This document shows positions 25,343-34,098 of a stretch of 40,485 bases of DNA, one piece after another; positions within the stretch are counted from its first letter, which is position 1; every line of letters starts with the position of its first letter. This stretch comes from Asaia bogorensis. GTDB lineage: Bacteria > Pseudomonadota > Alphaproteobacteria > CACIAM-22H2. The stretch spans positions 1 through 40,485 of the forward strand of contig CAMDDQ010000001.1 in the NCBI GenBank assembly GCA_945892765.1. The letters are read 5' to 3'. Position numbers and translations under genes: made by a program. The notes under the pieces are model-generated. The model was given only the letters and a program-made list of their open reading frames with translations, ran no database searches and was not told where the DNA came from.

Positions 25343-26845
25343 ATGATCCGACTCGGCGGCAAGGGTGCAGGTTTAGCGCTTTTGGTGCTGGCCGCGCTCC
25401 TGGCCGTGCAGCCCGCGGCTTGGGCTCAACGAAAGCGGCCGATCCTAGCAGCGCTGCCCTTCATGCTGGAGGTTCTGGACCCGACGCGCGGCACCGCCGG
25501 CTGGCAATTGGTGACCCATGGCATCGCCGAAACGCTGTTCGTCATCGACGAGGCCGGCAAGATTACCCCAGGGCTTGCGGAATCGGCGCGGCCCGATGGC
25601 GCCTCCTGGATCGTCCGCCTGGCCGCGGGCCGCAAATTCTCGGACGGGTCTGCGGTTGAAGCCAATGCCGTCGGCGAGGCCTTGTCGCGCAGCGCACGCG
25701 CCAACCCGCTCGCGGTTTTCGCGACCGGGCCGTTGCAGATGGAGACCCTCGATCCACTGACTCTGCGTGTGACACCGACTCGACCGGTCAACCGGATCGA
25801 GACGGTGCTCGCGGCGTTTCCGGCGGTCATCTACAAAAACGACGCACGCGGCCGACCGATTTTTACCGGCCCCTATCTTGTCGGCGATTTCCGCGCCAAT
25901 CTGGTGTTGCGGCTCGATCCCAACCCCCACTACCCGTCGAGCCAGCCGCGGGCGCCGATCCTGATCCGGCGCATGCCAGATGCGAACGCCCGGGCGATGG
26001 CCCTGGAAAGCGGGGAGGTCGATCTGGCCGGCGGCCTGTCCAACGAGAGTTTGGCGCGGCTGTCGAAGCTCCCCGACATCGAAATCCGCTCGGCGGCCAC
26101 CGGCTATCAATACATGATCGTCGCCAACCTTTTGCGCCTGCCCCTGGCAATTCCCAATGTTCGCAAAGCGATCGATTTGGCGATCGATCGGGCCGCCCTG
26201 GTCAAGGCGCTTGGCCATGGTGAGCCCGCGACCGGCTTGTTTCCGACGAATTTCCACATCGGCGATGGCAAAGTCCGGCCCTTCGATGCCAGCCGCGCCA
26301 ACCGGCTACTCGATCAGGCCGGTTTGCGGCGCGACGAAGGCGGCTTCCGCCTCTACAACAACAAACGTGTCGCAATCGAACTTCTGGCCTATCCGCAGCG
26401 ACCAGATTTCCTGGTCATCGCCCCGCTGATCAAAGGTCAGTTGGCGGCGATCGGCTTCGACATCAAAATCCGGATCGCGGAGAATGTCTCGCAGCTGTTG
26501 CAGACCGGCGATTTCGAGCTGGCATTGTGGGCAATGCATCCGGCCCCGGCCGGTGACGCCGGCTATGTCTTCAGCCAACATCTGCGCGACGGCGGACCAC
26601 GCAATTACGGCCGCTACGAATCGCGGCGGCTCGAGACGATCCTGGAGGATTTGGCGAAGACGCCGGAGCCGGATGCGCGCGCGGCGCTCGTGGCCCGTGC
26701 ACAGGCCGTGATCCTCGAGGATGCCCCGATGATTTTCTTGATGACGCCGCAGATTCGCGTGGGTATCTCGAGGCGCGCGGCGGTGGACGGTGTCCTGACA
26801 TCGGATGCCTTTGTGTTGCGCGCGGACATCGGCGTGGGACCTTAG
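25343..26845 (+). CDS. ABC transporter substrate-binding protein, family 5 (second)
   Basis: Signal peptide; TRGTAGWQLVTHGIAETLFVIDEAGKITPGLAESARPDGASWIVRLAAGRKFSDGSAVEANAVGEAL...AIDLAIDRAALVKAL. Confidence 0.92.
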   Translation: MIRLGGKGAGLALLVLAALLAVQPAAWAQRKRPILAALPFMLEVLDPTRGTAGWQLVTHGIAETLFVIDEAGKITPGLAESARPDGASWIVRLAAGRKFSDGSAVEANAVGEALSRSARANPLAVFATGPLQMETLDPLTLRVTPTRPVNRIETVLAAFPAVIYKNDARGRPIFTGPYLVGDFRANLVLRLDPNPHYPSSQPRAPILIRRMPDANARAMALESGEVDLAGGLSNESLARLSKLPDIEIRSAATGYQYMIVANLLRLPLAIPNVRKAIDLAIDRAALVKALGHGEPATGLFPTNFHIGDGKVRPFDASRANRLLDQAGLRRDEGGFRLYNNKRVAIELLAYPQRPDFLVIAPLIKGQLAAIGFDIKIRIAENVSQLLQTGDFELALWAMHPAPAGDAGYVFSQHLRDGGPRNYGRYESRRLETILEDLAKTPEPDARAALVARAQAVILEDAPMIFLMTPQIRVGISRRAAVDGVLTSDAFVLRADIGVGP

Positions 26846-26857
26846 AAGGATATCGAA

Positions 26858-27346
26858 GTGTTCGGTCATTGGTTAAAGCAGACAATCCACGGTGGCCTGG
26901 CCGCGTTGGCCATCCTCGCCTGGGCACCCGCGCTTTCGGCACAGACCGCCAACACGGGCCCGATTGTCGTTTCCGACCCATGGGCGCGGGCGTCGGCCGG
27001 AGCGACCGCTGTCGCCTACATTACGATCGCCAATGGCGGCCTGGCGGCCGATCGCCTGATCGGGGCCGCTTCGCCGGCCTCCCGTGCGGTGGAGATTCAC
27101 AATTCCACCGTCGAGGGCGGAGTCATGAGGATGAACCGCGTCGAAGCCATCGAAATCAAGCCGGGCGAAAAGGCCGTGCTCCAGCCCAGTGGCCTGCACC
27201 TGATGCTCACCGGCCTGGCCGCGCCCCTGAAGGAAGGCGACAGCCTCCCGCTGACGTTGACCTTCGAAAAGGCCGGGGAAATCGAATTGCGCGTTGCCAT
27301 CGGCAAGGCCGGCGCCATGGGACCGGCGCCCACGCCGGCCAAATAG
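26858..27346 (+). CDS. PCuAC-type periplasmic copper chaperone (DUF461)
   Basis: Signal peptide, VVSDPWARASAGATAVAYITIANGG...AVEIHNSTVEGGVMRMNRVEAIEIKPGEKAVLQPSGLHLMLTGL. Confidence 0.9.
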   Translation: MFGHWLKQTIHGGLAALAILAWAPALSAQTANTGPIVVSDPWARASAGATAVAYITIANGGLAADRLIGAASPASRAVEIHNSTVEGGVMRMNRVEAIEIKPGEKAVLQPSGLHLMLTGLAAPLKEGDSLPLTLTFEKAGEIELRVAIGKAGAMGPAPTPAK

Positions 27347-27352
27347 CCGGGT

Positions 27353-28243
27353 TTAGGTCGGCGAGACGACCTTCCGCAGCCATAGGCTGGTCTCCGATGC
27401 GCCCGCCCGGATGGGCAGGGCGCCGACCGTCGAGGCCGCGATTTCCGCACCCAGAAACGCCACCATGTAGCGGCTGGCGGCCACCACCTCGTAAGCCGGC
27501 GATAGCACCAGCGTGGCCACCACGTTCTGTTCGTTGTAGCCGCGCCACTGCCAGTCGTCGGGATAGGCGTCGGGCAGAAAAATGTCGTGAAAATGCACGA
27601 GAACGCCGGCGGGAAGCATCGGCAGCACGATGTTGAGAAGGAAATCGACATCGGTGCCGGGCATCAACACATGACTCGAATCGATGAAGACGAAATCGCC
27701 GGCCGCAAGGGCGGCGAAAGGCTCGACCCCAAGCGTTTGCACTGGCGCTTGCAGGCGTTCGATCTTGAGCCCATCCAGGCGGGCGCGCGGGGCGGGATCG
27801 ATTGCGGTCAGCCGGGTCGAAAGACCCTGGTCGCGGATGGCCCGCGCCATGAAGCGGGTGGAATGACCGGAGCCGATTTCGACGATCCGGCGCGGCATGA
27901 ATTCGCGCACGAAGCTATAAGCGAGCGCGGCGTCGAGGCGCGGGAACCAGTCCTGATCGAAACGAGCCGGCCTGTCTCCAGAACTAGGCGATGCTTCAGC
28001 GATCGCCACCAGCGCGGCGGTGTGGCGGTCGACGCCGGCGAGCGCGTCGCGGAAGGAAGCTTCGCGAAGGCGCAACGCCGCCTCGATATTGGGGTAGCCA
28101 AGGGGCAACACGTCGCCCGCACCGCGCAGGGGTATGTAGAAGCCGCGCGCCGCAAACCCCAGCACTGTCGAAAGGCCGCCGACACACCGGCGTAGCCGCG
28201 TGCCCAGCGGAAGATGCTGCGTCCGCGGCCCTTTCGCGGCCAC
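27353..28243 (-). CDS. Class I SAM-dependent methyltransferase (Methyltransf_24-like)
   Basis: RRIVEIGSGHSTRFMARAIRDQGLSTRLTAIDPAPRA...DFVFIDSSHVLMPGTDVDFLLNIVLPMLPAGVLVHFHDIFLP. Confidence 0.82.
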   Translation of the reverse strand: MAAKGPRTQHLPLGTRLRRCVGGLSTVLGFAARGFYIPLRGAGDVLPLGYPNIEAALRLREASFRDALAGVDRHTAALVAIAEASPSSGDRPARFDQDWFPRLDAALAYSFVREFMPRRIVEIGSGHSTRFMARAIRDQGLSTRLTAIDPAPRARLDGLKIERLQAPVQTLGVEPFAALAAGDFVFIDSSHVLMPGTDVDFLLNIVLPMLPAGVLVHFHDIFLPDAYPDDWQWRGYNEQNVVATLVLSPAYEVVAASRYMVAFLGAEIAASTVGALPIRAGASETSLWLRKVVSPT

Positions 28244-28253
28244 CGATCGGCGC

Positions 28254-29066
28254 CTAAATCCGGAGGATCAGGCCCTCGCGCGCGACGAGCGTGCCCGGAC
28301 GGGTCAGCGAGGCCTGCGCCGAAATCCGATCCATGAATTTGTCGTCATGCGCGGGGTCGTGATGGAAGATGATCAGGGTTCCGACTCCGGCCAGGTCGGC
28401 CAAACGCGCGCCTTCCTGCCAAGTGGAGTGTCCCCATCCCACATGTTTGGGAAATTCCTCGTCGGTGTAGGTGCAGTCATAAACGAAGAGATCTGCGCCC
28501 TTAATCAAGTTCAGGACATTTTCATCGGTCTTTCCGACGGAATGTTCGGTGTCGGTCACGTAACAAATCGCCCGCCCCTCATAGTCCACGCGATACCCAG
28601 TCGCGCGGTTAGGGTGATTGAGCGGAGCGGTACGTACCGTTACGCCCGGGCGGGGCTCAAGTGTTATGCCCCCAACGAAATCGTTGAATTCTATGGTGGC
28701 GCGCATGATGTCGAGCGAGACCGGGAAAAGCGGCGCGGCCATGCTGGCCGCCAACACGTCCTTCAACCGATGTTCGGGCAACAGATGCCCGGCATACATG
28801 CGAAATCGGTTTTGTGGGTCGTAGACCAAGCTGAAGAACGGCAGGCCGCAGACATGGTCGAAATGGGTGTGGGTGAAAAACACATCGGCATCCACCGGGC
28901 CGCGATTTAGCAGAGACTTGCCCAACGGCCGCAAGCCGGTGCCGCCGTCGAAAATGAGCAATTGCGAATCGCAACGGATTTCAAGGCAGGACGTGTTACC
29001 GCCATACCTTACCGTGTCGATCCCGGGGCAGGCGATGCTTCCGCGCACGCCCCAGAAACGCAACAT
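28254..29066 (-). CDS. MBL-fold metallo-hydrolase
   Basis: MLRFWGVRGSIACPGIDTVRYGGNTSCLEIR...FFTHTHFDHVCGLPFF...GHSTWQEGARLADLAGVGTLIIFHHDPAHDD; ATG at 29066 preferred to the longer ORF. Confidence 0.88.
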   Translation of the reverse strand: MLRFWGVRGSIACPGIDTVRYGGNTSCLEIRCDSQLLIFDGGTGLRPLGKSLLNRGPVDADVFFTHTHFDHVCGLPFFSLVYDPQNRFRMYAGHLLPEHRLKDVLAASMAAPLFPVSLDIMRATIEFNDFVGGITLEPRPGVTVRTAPLNHPNRATGYRVDYEGRAICYVTDTEHSVGKTDENVLNLIKGADLFVYDCTYTDEEFPKHVGWGHSTWQEGARLADLAGVGTLIIFHHDPAHDDKFMDRISAQASLTRPGTLVAREGLILRI

Positions 29067-29199
29067 AAAATCGCCTGGCGCCGCCAAGGATGTCGCCCCC
29101 ACCGCAGCAACTAGCCTCGTTTCAATGTATCCCGCAAGTGACGACGATCACAGCGATTTTCGTTTCTCCGCCGGTGGCGCGCGAAAATGAACAAACACA

Positions 29200-29883
29200 C
29201 TAAGGAACCAATCGGTAACCACCGGCATCGGTTACCAGGATATCGGCCTTCGCCGGATCCCGTTCTATCTTTTGCCGCAGCCGGTAAACATGGGTCTCGA
29301 GGGTATGTGTGTTGACCCCGGCGTTGTAGCCCCAGACCTCGTTCAGTAGGACATCGCGGCCGACAACCCGGCCCTCGGCGCGAAACAGGTAGCGCAGGAT
29401 CGCCGCTTCCTTTTCGGTCAGCCGGACCTTGCGGCCGTTGGTCTTGTGCAAGAGGAGCTTGGCCGCCGGGCGGAAACTATAAGGACCGATCATGAAGACC
29501 GCGTCTTCGCTGTGTTCATGTTGGCGCAGTTGCGAACGCAGCCGGGCGAGCAATACACCCAAGCGGAAGGGTTTGGCGATGTAGTCATTCGCGCCGGACT
29601 CAAGTCCGAGGATGGTGTCGGCATCGCTGCTGGCAGCGGTGAGCATGATAATCGGCGCCTTGACACCGGCGCGGCGCATCGAGCGGCAAACCTCCCGGCC
29701 ATCGATGTCGGGAAGCCCGATGTCGAGGAGGATGGCGTCGAAATGATCCTGCTTTGCCAGTTCCAGACCCTTGGCGCCGCAATCGGCCTGGACGGTCGCG
29801 AATTCCTCGTGAAGGTGGAGTTGCTCAGCGAGCGATTCGCGTAGCATCGAATCGTCGTCCACCAGCAATATCTTTCGGCTCAT
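29200..29883 (-). CDS. OmpR-family response regulator
   Basis: MSRKILLVDDDSMLRESLAEQLH...ILLDIGLPDIDG...KPFRLGVLLARLR plus winged-helix EVWGYNAGVNTHTLETHVYRLRQKIE; ATG at 29883. Confidence 0.92.
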   Translation of the reverse strand: MSRKILLVDDDSMLRESLAEQLHLHEEFATVQADCGAKGLELAKQDHFDAILLDIGLPDIDGREVCRSMRRAGVKAPIIMLTAASSDADTILGLESGANDYIAKPFRLGVLLARLRSQLRQHEHSEDAVFMIGPYSFRPAAKLLLHKTNGRKVRLTEKEAAILRYLFRAEGRVVGRDVLLNEVWGYNAGVNTHTLETHVYRLRQKIERDPAKADILVTDAGGYRLVP

Positions 29884-30045
29884 GTGCCCCGCCGGATTTG
29901 GAATCGGCATCCCATATATCGGGCCGGATAGTACGACCGGCGCGGGCGAGTAACAATGTCCCTGGCAGGGGCACCAAGCCGACGCAACCGAAACTCCCGT
30001 CGCGGCCATGGCGATTGTTTGGCGTATTTGGTACAGGCTAGACCC

Positions 30046-30816
30046 ATGCCCTCCTGGCGCCTCCTGCTGATCGCCCTGGTTGCGGCGCCTGCCTTGGCCG
30101 GGGTCGCTCCTCTGGCCCGAGCGGCCGAGGACGCGGACTATCGGGTTTGCATGGAACTGGCGCGGCGCGATGGGCGGGCCGGGCTCGAGGCGGCTTTGTC
30201 CATGGGCGGCAGCGTCCCCGCCCTCCATTGCCGCGCCGTCGCCTTGCTAGAAATGGGTCGCGCGGAGGAAGCCGCGTCCCTGCTCGAGCGCCTTGCTCAC
30301 ACGCGGCCGCTCCCGCCTACCCTTCAGGCCGAACTTCTCGCCCAAGCCGGTCTTGCATGGTTGAGCGCGGGCGCGGGCGCGGGCGCGTCGGCGCGTGCCG
30401 CGCTGTCCGCGGCCATCGGGATAACCCCGAACGACCCGGAGTTGTTCATCGACCGCGGTCAGGCGTTCATCGAGATGGGTGACGATTGGGCAGCCGTCGA
30501 CGATTTCGACCGTGCGCTCGAACTCGATCCACGCCGGCTTGATGCGCTCCTGTTGCGCGCGGGCGCTTATTATCGACTCGACGCCCTCGACCTGGCGATG
30601 GAGGACGCCAATCGCGCCGTGGCGCTCGCGCCCCTAAACACAGACGCCCGCATCGAACGCAGCGCCATTCGGGAAAAAAAAGCCGATCGGGCCGGGGCGC
30701 GGGAGGATTTGCTGACGGTGCTCAGACTGGCGCCGGACTCGCCCGCCGCAATCATCGCGCGGTCGGCACTGGAAAGGCTGGATGTCCGGCAGCCCTCACC
30801 GGTCCCGCTGCGATGA
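30046..30816 (+). CDS. Secreted/periplasmic TPR-repeat protein
   Basis: [32 protein letters not shown] (signal peptide); TPR-like DPELFIDRGQAFIEMGDDWAAVDDFDRALELDPRRLDALLLRAGAYYRLDALDLAMEDANRAVALAP. Confidence 0.85.
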   Translation: MPSWRLLLIALVAAPALAGVAPLARAAEDADYRVCMELARRDGRAGLEAALSMGGSVPALHCRAVALLEMGRAEEAASLLERLAHTRPLPPTLQAELLAQAGLAWLSAGAGAGASARAALSAAIGITPNDPELFIDRGQAFIEMGDDWAAVDDFDRALELDPRRLDALLLRAGAYYRLDALDLAMEDANRAVALAPLNTDARIERSAIREKKADRAGAREDLLTVLRLAPDSPAAIIARSALERLDVRQPSPVPLR

Positions 30817-30817
30817 A

Positions 30818-30849
30818 AAAGCATGGGCGCCCGAGGGCGCCCATGCTTT
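30818..30849. terminator. Perfect 15-bp hairpin between convergent reading frames; candidate bidirectional terminator
   Basis: aaagcatgggcgccc (30818-30832) / gggcgcccatgcttt (30835-30849), 2-nt spacer, directly after the TPR stop codon; A/T runs flank the stem. Confidence 0.65.
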
Positions 30850-30886
30850 CGACAACCGAGCTGACCTCCGTCGCGAGCGGGAGAGA

Positions 30887-31231
30887 TCACGCGAAGGAGG
30901 CGGCCTCTGTGGACGAGTGCCTGGTCGCCAGCGAGGCCGGACCACCGGCGATGACGAACTGGCTGTATTGGCCCTGGAGGCCGCGTTCGTTCATGTAGTC
31001 GTGGTGAAGCTGCACGAACCGCGGATCGATGCAGGTCAACAACAGTGCCTCGTAATTCCCGGTCGCCGCGAACCCGGTGAAGGGCATCATGCCCATGACG
31101 CCGGCAATGCCGGCGGCCGCGCCCAGCGCAAACAGCCGGCGGCGCGAGACGGCTTCATTCGCCGCCGCGCTGACGATTTGGGTGCAGCCGCAATTTTCGT
31201 GATGGACGTGGTGTTGGGCGTGGTCTTGGTT
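30887..31231 (-). pseudogene. Truncated Tat-signal carbonic anhydrase-like remnant
   Basis: Minus-strand frame reads NQDHAQHHVHHENCGCTQIVSAAANEAVSRRRLFALGAAAGIAGVMGMMPFTGFAATGNYEALLLTCIDPRFVQLHHDYMNERGLQGQYSQFVIAGGPASLA then TRHSSTEAASFA-stop. Twin-arginine motif and CxDxR (CIDPR) present; no upstream start codon found; no HxxC half. Confidence 0.6.
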
Positions 31232-31304
31232 TCACGGCAATTCTTCACGCTGGGAACGCGGCCGTCAGTCATACGGAAGGTGGAGGCGGCGGCCGTGGCT
31301 ACGC

Positions 31305-32288
31305 CTATTTCAGGGGCAGGTAAATGTCGGTGATCGCCTCATGTTCGGCGACGTCGGGGCAAAAAGTCACGCGCCGGCAATATGGCGGGAAGTCGCGCGG
31401 CTCCTCCCCGCTTTGCGGCAGCCAGGTCGCATAGAGATACCTCATCGCATCGCCAAGGCAGTCATCGGAGCCGACCAAACGAAGCGCCGCACAACGTCCG
31501 CCCGGGATCGTCTTGACGACGCAGCCATCGTCATCGGGTCCAATCTCCCGGTCGGTCGCGGCGCCGAGGTCGAAGCGGTATTCGTCCGGCGGCGTCGTGG
31601 CGGGGTCGTCATAGTGCAGGTTGAAGGTGGCGCTGAGCTTCGGCGACAGGCCGGTCTTCTTTCGCCAGGCGATAAACCGCGGAACCGTGTCGTTGAGCAA
31701 GGCGGGAGGACCACGATGCTCCATCGCGGCGATGCAAATCGGCTTGGTACCGACAATCGCGACCTGATCGAGATTGAACTCCTTTTTCATGTGCGCCGTC
31801 CTCGTCTCTGCAATGGTGCGATAGGTTTCGTGCCAGGACGGCCATTGCGGCCCGCTGCGAAATTCGCTCGGCGTCTGCCCAAAGCGCAGCTTGAAGGCGC
31901 GGCAAAACGCCTCCGGACCTTCATAGCCGCTGTCGAGCGCGATTTGGATCAGTGGGTCGTCGCGGAAAGCCAGCCGATAGGAAGCGCGCTTCAGGCGCAA
32001 AAGCTGGATATACCGATGGACGCCGATTTCGAACAGCGCCGCGAATTGGCGGTGGAAATGGAATTTGGAAAAGGCGGCGACGCCGCTTAGCACATCCACG
32101 CTCAGTTCGCCGTCGAGATGGGACTCGATATGGCGAAGCACCCGTTGCAGCCTCGCACGATAATGTTTGACGATCGGTGCCGACACATTTCCCCCCGTCC
32201 TGGCGTAAGGAGGTTTACGGACTTTCGGCGGGCGCGGCCTGACCGATATTGCTGAATTGAACGGCGGGAAGGGGGAGCCGGCGCTCAC
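31305..32288 (-). CDS. AraC-family regulator with GyrI-like effector-binding domain
   Basis: YRARLQRVLRHIESHLDGELSVDVLSGVAAFSKFHFHRQFAALFEIGVHRYIQLLRLKRASYRL...IALDSGYEGPEAFCRAFKLRFGQTPSEFR; C-terminal GyrI-like region. Confidence 0.92.
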   Translation of the reverse strand: MSAGSPFPPFNSAISVRPRPPKVRKPPYARTGGNVSAPIVKHYRARLQRVLRHIESHLDGELSVDVLSGVAAFSKFHFHRQFAALFEIGVHRYIQLLRLKRASYRLAFRDDPLIQIALDSGYEGPEAFCRAFKLRFGQTPSEFRSGPQWPSWHETYRTIAETRTAHMKKEFNLDQVAIVGTKPICIAAMEHRGPPALLNDTVPRFIAWRKKTGLSPKLSATFNLHYDDPATTPPDEYRFDLGAATDREIGPDDDGCVVKTIPGGRCAALRLVGSDDCLGDAMRYLYATWLPQSGEEPRDFPPYCRRVTFCPDVAEHEAITDIYLPLK

Positions 32289-32291
32289 CTT

Positions 32292-33185
32292 TTAGCGCTT
32301 GGTTTCGCCTTCGACCGGGGTGCTCGGGTTGTTGCCATAACCCATCCAGGACGAATAATAGACTTTCACATTCGTGAAACCGAGATCGCGCAGCACGATG
32401 GCGGTTTCGGAGGCGCGCACGCTGCTCTGGCAATAAACGATGGTCTCCTTGTTGCGGTCGAGCTTGGCATAAAGCAATTCGAGCGCGGCCCGCGGCTTGA
32501 GCGCACCGTCGGCGCGGTCGCCGACCAGATTCATTTCATAGGGGATGTTGATCGCCCCAGGGACATGGCCACCACGGCTGGCGCGGATTTCCTTGCCCGA
32601 ATATTCCTCGATCGTGCGCGCATCGAGGATTTGCACGCCGGGTTTGCCGATATTGTCCACGATGTCCTTGGTCATGATGACGATTCCGGGCGTCAACGCG
32701 GATTTCAGCACCACGGGCGGCAATTTCGTGGGTTCGGTCGCGACCGGCTTGCCGGCGGCGGTCCAATCCTGCCAGCCGCCGTGGTAGACGCGGACATTCT
32801 TCGCGCCGAGCACCTCGAGGTTGACCTTTGCAAAATAACCGCCGGTCCCGGCGCGCGGGCCATAGAGCACGATTTCCTTGCTGGGATCGATGCCGGCATC
32901 ACCCAGAATCTTCACCAGCCGATCGAGCGCGATGTTTTCGTTGTCCGAGCCGCGCAGGGCGAGTACCTGGCCGACGCTGACGGCGCCAGGGATGTGGCCG
33001 GCGCGGTATTCGGGCTCGCCGCGTGTGTCCCAGACGATGGCGCCGCGCTTGATCGCGGCTTCGACAAAGGCGGTATCGACGATGCCGCCATCGGCGCCGA
33101 AATTCTCCGCCCCCGCGGCGAGGACCAGGCCGGTGGCGGCGAGCCCCGCCGACAAGATCGCGGCGAACATGCGTGAGGTTTTCAT
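32292..33185 (-). CDS. Periplasmic sulfurtransferase with two rhodanese domains
   Basis: Signal peptide; WDTRGEPEYRAGHIPGAVSV and QILDARTIEEYSGKEIRASRGGHVPGAINIPYE; VYCQSSVRAS active-site loop in domain 2. Confidence 0.9.
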   Translation of the reverse strand: MKTSRMFAAILSAGLAATGLVLAAGAENFGADGGIVDTAFVEAAIKRGAIVWDTRGEPEYRAGHIPGAVSVGQVLALRGSDNENIALDRLVKILGDAGIDPSKEIVLYGPRAGTGGYFAKVNLEVLGAKNVRVYHGGWQDWTAAGKPVATEPTKLPPVVLKSALTPGIVIMTKDIVDNIGKPGVQILDARTIEEYSGKEIRASRGGHVPGAINIPYEMNLVGDRADGALKPRAALELLYAKLDRNKETIVYCQSSVRASETAIVLRDLGFTNVKVYYSSWMGYGNNPSTPVEGETKR

Positions 33186-33223
33186 GGACGCCTTCCTTTC
33201 GCTGTTGCGGCGCGAATTTTAGA

Positions 33224-33886
33224 TCAGAAATCCAGATCGGCGTAATGCTTCGGCGGCGGAATGCCCGGAATGTGATCGGCCAGCAGCGGACGGAAGCTGG
33301 GGCGCGATTTCAGCCGCGCATACCATTCCTTCGCCCCCGGATGGCGGTCCCAGGGTACGTCGCCGAGATAATCCAGTGACGAAAGATGCGCGGCGGCGGC
33401 GATATCGGCCAGCGATAATTCGTCCCCGGCGAGATATTTGCGCCGCTCCGCCAGCCACGCGATGTAATCCAGATGGGTGTGGAGATTGGCGCTGCCGGCG
33501 CGGACCGCGGCGGAGTTCGGCTCACCCAGCCGGAGAAACCGTTTCATGATCTTTTCGTCGAGCAGGTTCTGCGTGACCTCGCGGGAGAATTTCACGTCGA
33601 ACCAGGCGACCAGGCGGCGGGTTTCGGCGCGTTCCTGCGGCGTGATCCCCAGCAGCGAGCGTTCGGGGTAGGCCTCCTCGAGAAATTCCGAGATCGCCGA
33701 GCCGTCGGCCACCACATCGCCGCCGGGTTCGACCAGGACCGGCACCTCGCAAGCCGGGTTGAGCGCGAGGAAGGCCGGGCGGCGCTCCCAGACCGGCTCG
33801 ATCTTCAATTCGAAATCGAGGTTTTTTTCCTTGAGCAGGATGCGCACCTTGCGCGAGGGCGGCGACAGCGCGAGGTGATAAAGCAA
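33224..33886 (-). CDS. Glutathione S-transferase family protein
   Basis: LLYHLALSPPSRKVRILLKEKNLDFELKIEPVWERRPAFLALNPACEVPVLVEPGGDVVADGSAISEFLEEAYPERSLLG; start guessed as TTG 33886 (ORF is open to 34021). Confidence 0.82.
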   Translation of the reverse strand: MLYHLALSPPSRKVRILLKEKNLDFELKIEPVWERRPAFLALNPACEVPVLVEPGGDVVADGSAISEFLEEAYPERSLLGITPQERAETRRLVAWFDVKFSREVTQNLLDEKIMKRFLRLGEPNSAAVRAGSANLHTHLDYIAWLAERRKYLAGDELSLADIAAAAHLSSLDYLGDVPWDRHPGAKEWYARLKSRPSFRPLLADHIPGIPPPKHYADLDF

Positions 33887-34098
33887 CCGGGCGCGGGAAC
33901 GGGCTTCGGCACCCGCCTCGGCAATGTCGGCGCCAGGCTGTTCGGTTGGGGTCAAATGCCTGCGCGGGCGAGTCGCGCGGCGCGGACGCTCATGATGCCG
34001 CCGAACAGGCGCGCCAGCCACACGCCCAGCAGCCCATGTGGCGCTAGCCCAACCGCCTTCAGCAACATGGCCACCGCGCGTTCGATATGGCGCGGCCG

